Shown here: positions 33,647 to 42,624 of the stretch, in pieces
Layout: the number at the start of each line of letters is the position of its first letter
Numbering within the stretch: position 1 is the stretch's first letter
Assembly: GCA_023396255.1 (NCBI GenBank)
Contig: JAEWWU010000007.1
Coordinates: forward strand, 1 to 64,000
DNA from: Bacteroidota bacterium
GTDB taxonomy: Bacteria > Bacteroidota > Bacteroidia > Bacteroidales > Porphyromonadaceae
DNA length: 64,000 nucleotides
Direction: 5' to 3'
The notes under the pieces: model-generated
Database searches by the model: none
Told to the model about the DNA's origin: nothing
The model's input: the letters and a program-made list of their open reading frames with translations, nothing else
Position numbers and translations under genes: made by a program

Positions 33647-35122
33647 GTGGCACGAAAAAAAGAAAAACCATTGATAGAGGGGGTTCGAATTGAACAGTTG
33701 GCTGCCGAGGGAAGAGCAATAGCTCACGTAAATGAGTGTGTTCTGTTCGTTCCATATGCCGCACCCGGAGATGTCTGTACGGTGCAGGTAACCAAAAAAA
33801 GAAGTAGCTATATGGAAGGGCGAATTGTTGAAATAACTCAATACGCACCCGATAGATCTATTCCTCGGTGTAAGCATTTTTCTCTTTGCGGAGGATGCAA
33901 ATGGCAACACATTCCCTATGCAAGACAAATACAAGCCAAAGACATACAAGTCAAAGATGCTCTGAGACGACTGGGGCACATTGCTGTAGACGAGTATGAG
34001 ACAATTGTGGGATACGATTTAGACAATCCCTACAACTACAGGAATAAGTTAGAGTTTACCTTTAGTAATAGGAAATGGTTCACCAACGAAGAATTACGGC
34101 AACTTCCGGAAAATGCCTCCGATGAACAGCTGTATGGTTTGGGGTTCCATATGCCAGGGCTATTTGACAAGGTTCTAAACATTGACGAATGCCATTTGGG
34201 AGCTCCTATCGCCAACGAGGTGCGCAATTTTGTTCGTAGTTATTGTTTGGCCTCAATCGAAAAATACCCGTTCTATGATCTTCGTAAACAAGAAGGAATG
34301 ATGCGCACCCTTATGATACGCAACACCACATTGGGGGATTTGATGGTATTTATCGCTTTTGCTCAAGACAATAAAGATAGCCGAGAAGCTTTATTAAATG
34401 CACTGTTAGAACAATTTCCTCAAATTACCTCTCTATTTTACGTGATCAATACCAAACTAAATGACTCCCTTACCGATTTAACACCCATCCTATACTACGG
34501 CAAAGAGGTCATTTACGAACAAATGGGCCCACTCACCTACCGAATCGGTCCGAAATCTTTTTACCAAACCAATAGCAAACAGGCTATTAGGTTGTATGAC
34601 AAGGTGGTTGAGTTTGCTGACTTGCAACCCCACGAAGTTGTTTATGACCTGTACACCGGAGCCGGAACAATTGCCAACTACATAGCTCATTCTGCCAAGA
34701 GGGTCATTGGAATTGAGTATGTAGAAGAGGCTGTGCAAGATGCCTACCAAAATAGAGATCTCAATGGGATTGCCAATACGGAATTCTTCGCTGGAGATAT
34801 GAAAGATGTACTCAATGAAGAATTTATCGCCCAACACGGATCTCCAGATGTTATCATAACCGATCCTCCTCGAGCAGGAATGCACCAAGATGTTATAGAG
34901 GTCATTCTCAAGTCTGCACCCAAACGAATCGTATACGTTAGTTGTAATCCGGCAACACAAGCTCGGGATTTATCTTTACTTACAGCTAGTAAAGAATATA
35001 AAGTTACTCGTTCGTGTGCTGTAGATATGTTTCCACATACTCATCACATAGAAAATGTGGCTCTACTTGTTCGCAGGCAGGAAGAGCACTCTTCATCGCC
35101 ACTTTCGCAACAGCCGAGGTGA
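33647..35122 (+). CDS. rlmD: 23S rRNA (uracil-C5)-methyltransferase RlmD/RumA type
   Basis: A SAM-dependent RNA methyltransferase of 491 residues. An N-terminal TRAM domain (about 8-65) is followed by a 4Fe-4S site with Cys75, Cys81 and Cys84 in CKHFSLCGGCKW and a fourth cysteine later (NIDECHLG). The catalytic domain has YQTNSKQAIRLYDKV, the SAM motif VYDLYTGAGTIANYIA, IITDPPRAGMH and the nucleophile loop IVYVSCNPATQARDL. The start is GTG at 33647, because no suitable ATG precedes the TRAM domain. Which uracil is modified cannot be decided, since several related enzymes share this architecture; U1939 is the usual inference. Confidence 0.9.
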   Translation: MARKKEKPLIEGVRIEQLAAEGRAIAHVNECVLFVPYAAPGDVCTVQVTKKRSSYMEGRIVEITQYAPDRSIPRCKHFSLCGGCKWQHIPYARQIQAKDIQVKDALRRLGHIAVDEYETIVGYDLDNPYNYRNKLEFTFSNRKWFTNEELRQLPENASDEQLYGLGFHMPGLFDKVLNIDECHLGAPIANEVRNFVRSYCLASIEKYPFYDLRKQEGMMRTLMIRNTTLGDLMVFIAFAQDNKDSREALLNALLEQFPQITSLFYVINTKLNDSLTDLTPILYYGKEVIYEQMGPLTYRIGPKSFYQTNSKQAIRLYDKVVEFADLQPHEVVYDLYTGAGTIANYIAHSAKRVIGIEYVEEAVQDAYQNRDLNGIANTEFFAGDMKDVLNEEFIAQHGSPDVIITDPPRAGMHQDVIEVILKSAPKRIVYVSCNPATQARDLSLLTASKEYKVTRSCAVDMFPHTHHIENVALLVRRQEEHSSSPLSQQPR

Positions 35123-35192
35123 GTGAAATACCTTTCTCTTCCATTGACAAAAGACAAGAATATAGTTAGGGAGGGACAGAGCAAATATATTT

Positions 35193-35981
35193 ATGAAATT
35201 TTTCAACAATCATTGGCTACCTGTTTTTCTTAGTTTTATTTCCATACCAGTCCTGTCTGCAATTTTATTGATGTGTACAGCTATGAGGCCATACGCAAGC
35301 GCAGCAGCCGATACTTTGGAAGATGATTCTCTCAACATCAAAGTTTCCTCCCTTGATAGCGTGGAGGTTGCAGTGCAAAAAAATTTCATACAGCAACCCA
35401 GCTTCACAGACACCCTTGTTCAAAAGCCCCCAAAACCAATCTCCCCTTACGATGACCTCTTTCGCCAAGAAGCTGAAGCCATTGGCTGGGATTGGTACAT
35501 TTTAGCGGCCATAGGATATCACGAATCAAAATTTCACGCCCACGTTGTTGGTCCCGGTGGAGCTAGTGGCGTAATGGGAATTATGCCGGCAACGGGAAGA
35601 CGCTTCGGATACAATCGAAAACAACTTCTTGTTCCTGCCAATAACATCAGAGCCGGAGCCAAAACTCTTCAAATTTTTGAAAACAAATACAAACAAATTT
35701 CGGACAAAGAGCAACGCATTAAATTTGCCTTGGCGGCTTATGCTTCTGGAGAGAGGCACCTTAGCGATGCACAGCGATTGGCTGCAAAATATGGCAAAGA
35801 CGACAAAATTTGGGACAATAATGTAGAGGATTATGCTGCATTATTGTCCCAACCCAAATACTACAAAGATCCTGTGGTTAAGTATGGGCGATTTAGAGGA
35901 GCTGTGGTTATCCGTTTCATAAAGGACATAGAAAATTTAGCCGACAAATTCCGCAAACAACACGGCATAGCTCCCAAATAA
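35193..35981 (+). CDS. lytic murein transglycosylase (SLT family, MltF-like)
   Basis: A 262-residue cell-envelope enzyme that cleaves peptidoglycan glycan strands to 1,6-anhydro products. The N-terminus has a hydrophobic segment (about 9-30) acting as signal or anchor. The lysozyme-like domain begins near residue 95: DWYILAAIGYHESKF contains the catalytic Glu, then GPGGASGVMGIMPATGRRFGY, the NIRAGAKTLQ block and LAAYASGERHLSDAQRL correspond to SLT motifs. MltF normally also has an N-terminal solute-binding domain, which is absent here, so this is a catalytic-domain-only version. It has 70 bases separating it from rlmD. Confidence 0.87.
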   Translation: MKFFNNHWLPVFLSFISIPVLSAILLMCTAMRPYASAAADTLEDDSLNIKVSSLDSVEVAVQKNFIQQPSFTDTLVQKPPKPISPYDDLFRQEAEAIGWDWYILAAIGYHESKFHAHVVGPGGASGVMGIMPATGRRFGYNRKQLLVPANNIRAGAKTLQIFENKYKQISDKEQRIKFALAAYASGERHLSDAQRLAAKYGKDDKIWDNNVEDYAALLSQPKYYKDPVVKYGRFRGAVVIRFIKDIENLADKFRKQHGIAPK

Positions 35982-36026
35982 GAAATTTGTTCTCTGAAAT
36001 TGACACAAATATAGATAGTCCGAGCA

Positions 36027-37913
36027 ATGCTTCAGTTAGATCACATAAGTAAAAGATTTGGAGATATAGAAATCCTTGATAATGTAACTTTTTCTCTGCA
36101 AGATGGGGACAAAATAGGATTGGTTGGAGTTAACGGTTCCGGAAAAAGCACTCTCTTAAAAATTATTATGGGAGAATTGGAACCATCCGAAGGGACTATT
36201 ACAAGAAGAAGAGATCTTCGCATATCTTATCTCCCTCAAAAGCCATATTTTCCCCCACAAACAACTGTATTACAGGCTTGCTTTTCCCCATTCGATCCGT
36301 TGACGCAATTAGTCGGTAGCTGGGAAGAGGCTGTCGCCCTCAATAACTCGGTCCGTATGGACGAATTACTCCCACAGATGGAAGCGCAGCAGGCTTGGGA
36401 TTATGAGCGGAAAGCTAGTGAAATACTTCACAAATTAAGGATAACCAATACCTCCCTAATTGTTGATTCCCTTTCCGGTGGTGAACAAAAACGAGTATCT
36501 CTTGCCGGTATCTTGATCACTCAACCAGATGTAATCATTTTGGATGAACCCACCAACCACCTAGATGTTGAAGTCATTGAGTGGTTAGAGGGTTACTTGT
36601 CTCGAAATAAGATGACCCTTCTTTTAGTTACACACGATCGGTACTTCTTGGACAATATATGTACTCGCATCTTGGAAATAGACCACGCACAAGTATATGG
36701 CTATGAGGGGAACTATGAGTCTTTTTTAGAAAAAAGACAACAACGCATAGAGAATGAAGTTGTCTTGGGGGAAAAAATGAAAAACCTTTATAACCGAGAA
36801 TTAGAATGGATAAGGAGGCAGCCGCAAGCAAGGGGAGGCAAACAAAAAGCCCGTAAACAAGCTTTTGACTCTCTGCAAAGCGATCTTCAGAGTAACATAA
36901 AATTGCATCGCGAGACCACTACTATCTCTCCTATCGGAAGCGGTGGATACATTGGCAACAAAATTATTGAAATAGAGAATCTGAGCAAAAGTTACAACCA
37001 AGTTCCCCTCATTAACTGTTTCTCCTACATTTTTTCGAGAAAAGATCGTATAGGGATTATAGGGTCTAATGGAACAGGAAAAACAACATTCCTGAATCTC
37101 ATTCAAGGTCTCATTCCACCAGACAAGGGAACCATAGAAGTAGGGAGTACCGTTCGTTTTGGATACTACGCACAAATAACTCCACAGTGGGATACCACCA
37201 AACGAGTAATTGACGTTGTTACAGACATCGCCGAACACATAACAGAAGCTCAAACAGGACAGACAATTACAGCTTCGCAACTTCTCAAGAGATTTCTATT
37301 CGATGCCAAACGGCAATACACTCCATTAGAAAAGCTTAGCGGAGGGGAGTTGCGTCGACTCTTCCTTTGTACTGTATTGATGGGAAATCCAAACTTTCTT
37401 ATTCTGGACGAACCCACCAATGATCTTGATATTGTTACTCTAAGTGTTTTAGAGGACTATTTAATCAACTTTTCTGGATGTGTATTGATCGTTTCTCACG
37501 ATCGTTTTTTTATGGATCGAATTGTGAACCATCTCTTTGTTTTTGGATTAGAAGATGGGAAAATAAAAGACTTCCCTGGCACATTTACCCAGTACAGAGA
37601 ACACCTAAAGGCTCTTGAGCAAACAACAGGGAACAAACCATTACCCGACCATCATTCAGAAAAGAAACAACAAACCTCAACAAGTACAAAGCCCAAAAAT
37701 AAACGTTCATACAAAGAGGAACAAGAATACCTACAATTGGGCTCTGACATAGAAGCAATGGAAAAGGAAGTTACTTCATTGGAAAAGCAAATGTCCTCGG
37801 GTAGTCTGAACGGGGACGAATTAGTCTCTTTTGGAGATCGCATCCGTTTGTTGCTAAGTGAAATTGAACAAAAAACCGACAGATGGTTGGAATTGGGTGA
37901 GATAGGAGAATGA
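36027..37913 (+). CDS. ABC-F family ATPase (Uup-like)
   Basis: A soluble 628-residue protein with two ABC ATPase domains and no membrane segment. Domain 1 has Walker A GVNGSGKST, signature LSGGEQKR and Walker B VIILDEPTNHLDVEV. Domain 2 has GSNGTGKTT, LSGGELRR and FLILDEPTNDLDIVT. The two are joined by the charged linker (about 245-300) typical of ABC-F proteins. A lysine/glutamate-rich coiled-coil tail (about 545-628) places it near Uup or YheS-like members that act on ribosomes or nucleic acids. It overlaps the following permease gene by 4 bases (ATGA), which suggests translational coupling although ABC-F proteins do not normally energise transporters. Confidence 0.92.
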   Translation: MLQLDHISKRFGDIEILDNVTFSLQDGDKIGLVGVNGSGKSTLLKIIMGELEPSEGTITRRRDLRISYLPQKPYFPPQTTVLQACFSPFDPLTQLVGSWEEAVALNNSVRMDELLPQMEAQQAWDYERKASEILHKLRITNTSLIVDSLSGGEQKRVSLAGILITQPDVIILDEPTNHLDVEVIEWLEGYLSRNKMTLLLVTHDRYFLDNICTRILEIDHAQVYGYEGNYESFLEKRQQRIENEVVLGEKMKNLYNRELEWIRRQPQARGGKQKARKQAFDSLQSDLQSNIKLHRETTTISPIGSGGYIGNKIIEIENLSKSYNQVPLINCFSYIFSRKDRIGIIGSNGTGKTTFLNLIQGLIPPDKGTIEVGSTVRFGYYAQITPQWDTTKRVIDVVTDIAEHITEAQTGQTITASQLLKRFLFDAKRQYTPLEKLSGGELRRLFLCTVLMGNPNFLILDEPTNDLDIVTLSVLEDYLINFSGCVLIVSHDRFFMDRIVNHLFVFGLEDGKIKDFPGTFTQYREHLKALEQTTGNKPLPDHHSEKKQQTSTSTKPKNKRSYKEEQEYLQLGSDIEAMEKEVTSLEKQMSSGSLNGDELVSFGDRIRLLLSEIEQKTDRWLELGEIGE

Positions 37914-39175
37914 AAAAAGACAATAAGAATTTATTTTCTTTACTGACCTTCCTATCCAGGAGAATGCGCCCTTACAAAAGGACGGAAGCCAGCAAAGTAC
38001 ACTCCCTAATTCGATTGGCTATACCGGCCATAGCCTTGAGTGTAGCTGTTATGCTCATTACTGTCTCTGTCGTAAGTGGGTTCAAGGGAGGAGTGCGCAA
38101 TCTGATTCGAGTTGTAGGGGGAGATATCGTTCTTAATGAATTTGGCAAAGTATTCAACGATGTAGAGAGTAGGCTCAAAGCTCCCTATGATATGATTAGC
38201 GCCATAGAACAACTTCCTCGTGTTGGTGGAGTTCGGACCGTAGTGCAATCGGCTGGTATTGTAAAGACTAAAGACTCTTATCAAGGAGTAAGCATCATAG
38301 GTCTACAAACTCCTTGGCAAAGGGAATCTTTTTCCGCCCTGCTACAAGAGGGGACTCTACCCTATTTTTCTTCACAAGATACAGTCTCCAATCCCATTGT
38401 ACTGCCAGCCTCACTGGCTCAATCTCTATCTCTTAAGATTGGAGACAGAGTGAACTTATACATTCTATCCCCACAAATCAAACTACGAACATTTACGCTG
38501 ACCGGGTTACTTGACCTTTCAGGAACCACGCAGCCGTTGGCCCTTGTGCCTCAATCTACCCTACGCAAAGTTCTATGTCTTTCTCCCGATATCTATTCTC
38601 GTTTGGAGATATTTTCTCAAGAAGAGGAAAACGTAGAAGCAGCTGTAGAAAGTATAACAACTCTACTCCGAGATAGCCGTTATGTAGAAAATCAAACAAT
38701 CGGCTTAAACACCGCCAAGGAGTTACACGTAAATGTATACGATTGGATTGCTATGTTAGATTCCAATGCAATTATTCTGCTTTCTCTTATGGGGTTGGTT
38801 TGCTCCTTTACTTTAATCAACTGCCTTCTTATTCTCATTCTGGATCGAACCTATACCATTGCAATCCTAAAAGCTTTAGGGATGAAAGATGGTGCGGTGA
38901 TGAAACTATTCATTGTCATCTCCACTCAAATTATTGGAACCGGTCTATTGTGGGGAAACTTTTTGGCCTTTATTTTATGTTTCCTACAACAACAGTTTCA
39001 TCTGTTACGGTTAGACTCTGCCATTTATTACCTTGCCTACGTTCCTGTTGAGATAAATCCTATTCATTGGCTTTTGGTTAATCTGGGAGCATTTACCTTG
39101 TGTATGTTGATGCTACTTCTTCCCGTCGGAATTATTGCTCACATAACTCCTTCCAAAAGCATAAAGTTTGAATAA
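37910..39175 (+). CDS. LolC/LolE-like ABC transporter permease
   Basis: A 421-residue inner-membrane protein with an N-terminal transmembrane helix (about 32-55), a large periplasmic domain and three C-terminal helices (about 285-315, 335-360, 385-410), the MacB/FtsX/LolC topology. The N-terminus SLIRLAIPAIALSVAVMLITVSVVSGFKGG and the later LILDRTYTIAILKALGMKDGAVMKLF coupling helix support the family. LolCDE moves lipoproteins from the inner membrane to the periplasmic carrier. The start at 37910 has AGGAG just upstream and overlaps the ABC-F stop. The matching LolD ATPase is not in the window. Confidence 0.85.
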   Translation: MKKDNKNLFSLLTFLSRRMRPYKRTEASKVHSLIRLAIPAIALSVAVMLITVSVVSGFKGGVRNLIRVVGGDIVLNEFGKVFNDVESRLKAPYDMISAIEQLPRVGGVRTVVQSAGIVKTKDSYQGVSIIGLQTPWQRESFSALLQEGTLPYFSSQDTVSNPIVLPASLAQSLSLKIGDRVNLYILSPQIKLRTFTLTGLLDLSGTTQPLALVPQSTLRKVLCLSPDIYSRLEIFSQEEENVEAAVESITTLLRDSRYVENQTIGLNTAKELHVNVYDWIAMLDSNAIILLSLMGLVCSFTLINCLLILILDRTYTIAILKALGMKDGAVMKLFIVISTQIIGTGLLWGNFLAFILCFLQQQFHLLRLDSAIYYLAYVPVEINPIHWLLVNLGAFTLCMLMLLLPVGIIAHITPSKSIKFE

Positions 39176-39402
39176 ATCAGAATTTTTTCTAAAACACTTG
39201 TATTCTAATAGTTCCTTTCCTCTGTTCAATTCCAAAAGAAAGAGCTAGTAAGGACCGAGTAGATAAATGACAAAACATCGGCTTTACAAGTTAGTGTGAG
39301 CTTATCATTAGCAGTTTCCCAACGAACATTTCAAGCTACCGATCTCCGAGAATTTACGTCGATCCCCAAAGGTTTCACTTCCCAACTCATTATTGAACTA
39401 GA
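39176..39402. other. intergenic, nothing identified
   Basis: The first 227 bases of the 382-base gap between convergent permease and antiporter genes. No open frame, RNA gene or terminator with a T tract was seen; the palindromic repeat follows. Confidence 0.5.
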
Positions 39403-39480
39403 TAGTTCCCTGCAAATCAATGATTTTGAGGGAATTATTTTTCAATAATTCCCTCAAAATTTTCGTTACTTCCCTGAAAA
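39403..39480. repeat. palindromic TAGTTCCCT element (copy A)
   Basis: A leading 23-base unit TAGTTCCCTGCAAATCAATG plus ATT runs into a perfect 17-bp inverted repeat with a 4-base loop (39423-39460, core AGGGAATTATT / AATAATTCCCT). It is followed by AATTTTCGTT and a further TTCCCTG. The core and the AATTTTCGTT flank recur at 50541-50590. Lying between convergent genes it could also end transcription in both directions, though no T tract follows. Confidence 0.65.
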
Positions 39481-39557
39481 TGAAAAACTCTTCCAAGATA
39501 TTTTTATATTCCAAGAACAACTTTATAGCTGCATAAGTAAAGCCACTCTTCTCTACC

Positions 39558-41852
39558 CTACAACTTTCGTGGTTCCATATGACCTAAAACTGGTCGATTG
39601 CTATGTATTATTATTGTACTTGGCAGATAATCAAGTTCTTCCAAATGTTGATCTAACAACAAATTCCACGTGCCATAACTTATAATCAAGAGGTCATACC
39701 CTCTCATATTCTGCCCCAGCATAGCCGGTTCCAATAAAGAAAAGTTTTCTTGAGGTATTTGAAAACAAATGGAGCAACTTGCTTCTTTTTCCGATAAGAG
39801 CGGCAACACACTTAAGGAAGCCTTGTTGATTGATTGTACATTGTAAGCATAAGGCAACAGTTTGAGATCAGCCTCATTATAAATGGGAAGAAGAACTTTA
39901 TGGGGAGTTTTGTTTGACCGATTGATATATATACCCACCGAGCATTCGGTCAGAGAGACAAAACTACTCATCTTATCTTGGAACATATGTTTAGCACTCA
40001 AGAGAGCCTCGGGCGAAGATATAGAAAACCTTCGCCAACGTTTTTGCAAATGTTTGTGATAAGAGATCAATTCTTTGTCTGTCAAATTGCCAGATAAATT
40101 CAGCCCAGCACCAACAAGAAGGAAATCGTACTGCCCCCTGTTGGCCGTACGTATAATCTCGTCCGAGGGGCTGTTAGACACCCTATGCAGAGTTTGCGCT
40201 TGTATCTTATATCTGGCAGCCTCTTGCAGAACTGGAGAGAAATTTTCCTGATAAAAATTTTCTTCATCAATCGGATTTACACCGCTGTTCATCGTAATAT
40301 GCAGCAAAGATAAATCCGTATGGTCTCTCTTGGTATGAAACATTTGGTGTGCCAAACGCATCAGATGGATTCCTGTATCAGGTCGCCCAAAAGAAATTAG
40401 AACCTTCAACTTGGGGATAGACACAGCAGCATTACGTTTTTTAGAAATACGAGAATGAATAAAATCGATCAGCTGCATCAATGGTGTTGTCATAAAAGTA
40501 GTCACCAAGGTCATCAGCACTAAGATTGCAAAAATAACCGGGGGCAATACTCCCAAATCAAGCCCAATTCTCAACACAACCAATTCCATTAATCCGCGTG
40601 TATTCATCAAAACGCCCAAGTAAAGACTTTCCTTTTTGTCTACATTACAAACACGGGCATAGAGATAGGTACCCCCTATTTTCCCAATAATGGCAACCAC
40701 CGTAAACAAGACAAATAGCAACCACAATGATCCACTATTTATAAGCCCAAGATGTGTTTGTAAACCCGAACTAACAAAGAAAAGAGGGAGAAAAAGAGTC
40801 AGCGATACATCTTCTACCTTCTCATTGATAACCCCTCTAAAACGTAAATCTTCGGGCATAATCAATCCCAACAGAAAAGCTCCGATCAAAGCGTGCATAC
40901 TGAGAATATCCGTGAGATACGAACTAATAAGCAGCAATGTAAATATAATGCCGACAATGGATCGACTAACCACCTCTTTTCTATTGTATAGCTGTCCTAT
41001 AAGGTTGAACAGAGGACGAACCACAAAAAACATAAACAAGAGGTAAACGGTAAGGAACAGCATATTAAAAAGTGCACCCGAGAAATTGCCACTTTGTGTA
41101 ACAGCCATAACAGCTGCCAACATTAACCAAGCAACAATGTCTCCTGCTGCTGCCGTACTGAGAGCTAATTTCCCTAAAGGAGAGCGACCCATACCCCGCT
41201 CTTGTATTATGCGGGCCAAAACCGGGAATGCGGTTATACTCATTGCAATACCACAAAACAGAGTAAAAGGGACAAAAGGAACTGTAAAAAGATTATTCTT
41301 GTAAACAAGAGCAGATAAAACCATTCCCAACAGAAATGGAATAAAAATTCCTGCTTGACTAATAACCAAAGCCTGTCTTGCCTGCACTTTTATATCCTTG
41401 ATACGCAGCTCCATTCCAATGGTAAACATAAAAAGGATCAAACCAAATTGGCTCAATAGCTCCAAATTTGGCAAACTTTTTTGAGGGAACAACCATTCCA
41501 TTGCTTCTGGCCACAACCAACCCAAAAGACTGGGACCTAAGAGTATCCCCGCCACAATTTCTCCAATCACAGTGGGCTGTTTTAGCTTCTTAAAGATCCA
41601 CCCAACAAAGCGAACAGCGGTCAAGATTACAATAATCTGCAAAAGTAAAATACCAATGGAAGTGTGCATATGATGCTGCACTGTTGTCAAAAACGTGTCA
41701 AAAGGACTCTGACGCACCAACCCAAGAGGAGTACTTCGATCCAATATTGGAGCTACTACTCCTCCGATTAACCACAGAGAAGTCACAAAAACCACTAACA
41801 GCAGGAAGAATAAAAAGGAAGAGCGACGGTGTTGCTTATCTTTCATAGGCAT
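39558..41852 (-). CDS. CPA2-family cation:proton antiporter with C-terminal regulatory domain
   Basis: A 764-residue membrane protein. After one N-terminal helix (about 11-32) comes a 12-helix Na+/H+ exchanger domain (about 60-455) with VIGEIVAGILLGPSLLG, LILFMFTIGMEL, the discontinuous-helix segment TAAAGDIVAWLMLA and MHALIGAFLLGLIMP. These are typical of the NapA/KefB-like CPA2 group. The C-terminal third (about 475-764) is soluble and contains universal-stress-protein-like alpha/beta stretches (LKVLISFGRPDTGIHLMRLA and YDFLLVGAGLNLSGNL). There is no TrkA/RCK domain of the KefB type. It likely exchanges Na+ or K+ for H+. It converges on the permease gene and diverges from the methyltransferase gene. 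Confidence 0.9.
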   Translation of the reverse strand: MPMKDKQHRRSSFLFFLLLVVFVTSLWLIGGVVAPILDRSTPLGLVRQSPFDTFLTTVQHHMHTSIGILLLQIIVILTAVRFVGWIFKKLKQPTVIGEIVAGILLGPSLLGWLWPEAMEWLFPQKSLPNLELLSQFGLILFMFTIGMELRIKDIKVQARQALVISQAGIFIPFLLGMVLSALVYKNNLFTVPFVPFTLFCGIAMSITAFPVLARIIQERGMGRSPLGKLALSTAAAGDIVAWLMLAAVMAVTQSGNFSGALFNMLFLTVYLLFMFFVVRPLFNLIGQLYNRKEVVSRSIVGIIFTLLLISSYLTDILSMHALIGAFLLGLIMPEDLRFRGVINEKVEDVSLTLFLPLFFVSSGLQTHLGLINSGSLWLLFVLFTVVAIIGKIGGTYLYARVCNVDKKESLYLGVLMNTRGLMELVVLRIGLDLGVLPPVIFAILVLMTLVTTFMTTPLMQLIDFIHSRISKKRNAAVSIPKLKVLISFGRPDTGIHLMRLAHQMFHTKRDHTDLSLLHITMNSGVNPIDEENFYQENFSPVLQEAARYKIQAQTLHRVSNSPSDEIIRTANRGQYDFLLVGAGLNLSGNLTDKELISYHKHLQKRWRRFSISSPEALLSAKHMFQDKMSSFVSLTECSVGIYINRSNKTPHKVLLPIYNEADLKLLPYAYNVQSINKASLSVLPLLSEKEASCSICFQIPQENFSLLEPAMLGQNMRGYDLLIISYGTWNLLLDQHLEELDYLPSTIIIHSNRPVLGHMEPRKL

Positions 41853-41870
41853 ACTTTATATTGCAGATTT

Positions 41871-41980
41871 CCGTAGGGAATAGGAACTAAACACTGTTTT
41901 CCGACTTTCTATTCCTCGTCCTGGGAAAAGTCGTCCTTTTGAGGCTTAACATTCCCAACCATTGCTCCATTGTTCCCTAC
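41871..41980. repeat. inverted GTAGGGAA / TTCCCTAC pair (remnant copy C)
   Basis: CCGTAGGGAATAGGAACTAA (41871-41890) equals the right end of copy B, CCGTAGGGAACTAA (50608-50621), with a 6-base duplication (TAGGAA). About 80 bases further GTTCCCTAC (41972-41980) forms its inverted partner. The pair lies between the divergent antiporter and methyltransferase genes, close to both promoters. Confidence 0.45.
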
Positions 41981-41989
41981 CGCTTTTCT

Positions 41990-41997
41990 CAAAGTTA
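41990..41997 (-). promoter_or_regulatory. putative antiporter promoter (-7 TAACTTTG)
   Basis: The minus strand reads TAACTTTG, matching TAnnTTTG; no TTG at the usual -33 spacing. It would give a leader of about 130 nt containing the repeat remnant. Confidence 0.4.
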
Positions 41998-42019
41998 AGG
42001 AAAATCATATAACAAACAG

Positions 42020-42027
42020 TAATTTTG
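42020..42027 (+). promoter_or_regulatory. putative promoter (-7 TAATTTTG) of the SpoU methyltransferase
   Basis: TAATTTTG fits TAnnTTTG and lies 36 bases before the ATG at 42064. Together with the minus-strand motif at 41990-41997 it makes a compact divergent promoter pair. Confidence 0.5.
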
Positions 42028-42063
42028 CACAACATATAACCGCTAAAATTTCAACTTCACTTT

Positions 42064-42615
42064 ATGAAGCGTAAACTATCCATTCCGGAGATGCATCGGC
42101 TAACCATAGATGAATACAAGGACTGCCAGAAACTTCCCATTATCTTGGTTTTGGATAACATCCGAAGTATGAATAACATCGGATCTATGTTCAGAACAGC
42201 CGATGCCTTTAGATTAGAGCAATTATATTTGTGTGGCATTACGGCGACCCCTCCTCACACTATGATTCACAAAACCGCTCTGGGGGCAGAAGAGAGTGTT
42301 GATTGGACTTATTTCTCTGATATTCAAGATGCTATTACTTACTTGAAAGAAAAAAAATACACTATATGTGCCTTGGAACAAGCCTCCGAAAGCGTTTTTC
42401 CTCAAAGTTTGCATTCTCACATAAGTCAAGAAATAAAGGGAATTGCTCTGATTGTCGGCAACGAAGTACACGGTGTTAGCGATTGTGTTATGTCTTTGAT
42501 AGACCACTGTATAGAGATTCCACAATATGGAACCAAACATTCTCTCAACGTAAGTGTTGCCACAGGGATAGCGCTATACGAACTGGTGAAACCTTTTCTC
42601 CCCCTAATTTCCTAA
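42064..42615 (+). CDS. SpoU/TrmH-family RNA 2'-O-methyltransferase
   Basis: A 183-residue SPOUT methyltransferase with the three family motifs. Motif 1 is LDNIRSMNNIGSMFRTADAF, with the conserved Asn and Arg. Motif 2 is IALIVGNEVHGVSDCVM. Motif 3 is CIEIPQYGTKHSLNVSVATGIALYELVK, forming the trefoil knot that binds SAM. The length suggests a TrmH/RlmB-type catalytic domain without the N-terminal substrate-binding extension. The target may be tRNA or 23S rRNA and is not predictable. It converges with the glycosyltransferase gene that ends at 42625. Confidence 0.9.
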   Translation: MKRKLSIPEMHRLTIDEYKDCQKLPIILVLDNIRSMNNIGSMFRTADAFRLEQLYLCGITATPPHTMIHKTALGAEESVDWTYFSDIQDAITYLKEKKYTICALEQASESVFPQSLHSHISQEIKGIALIVGNEVHGVSDCVMSLIDHCIEIPQYGTKHSLNVSVATGIALYELVKPFLPLIS

Positions 42616-42624
42616 AAAACAAGT

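Noticed and set aside
39423..39460. Palindrome as a plain bidirectional terminator
   Set aside because: It lies about 250 bases after the permease stop, lacks a T tract, and shares core and flanks with a copy elsewhere; a repeat element explains it better.
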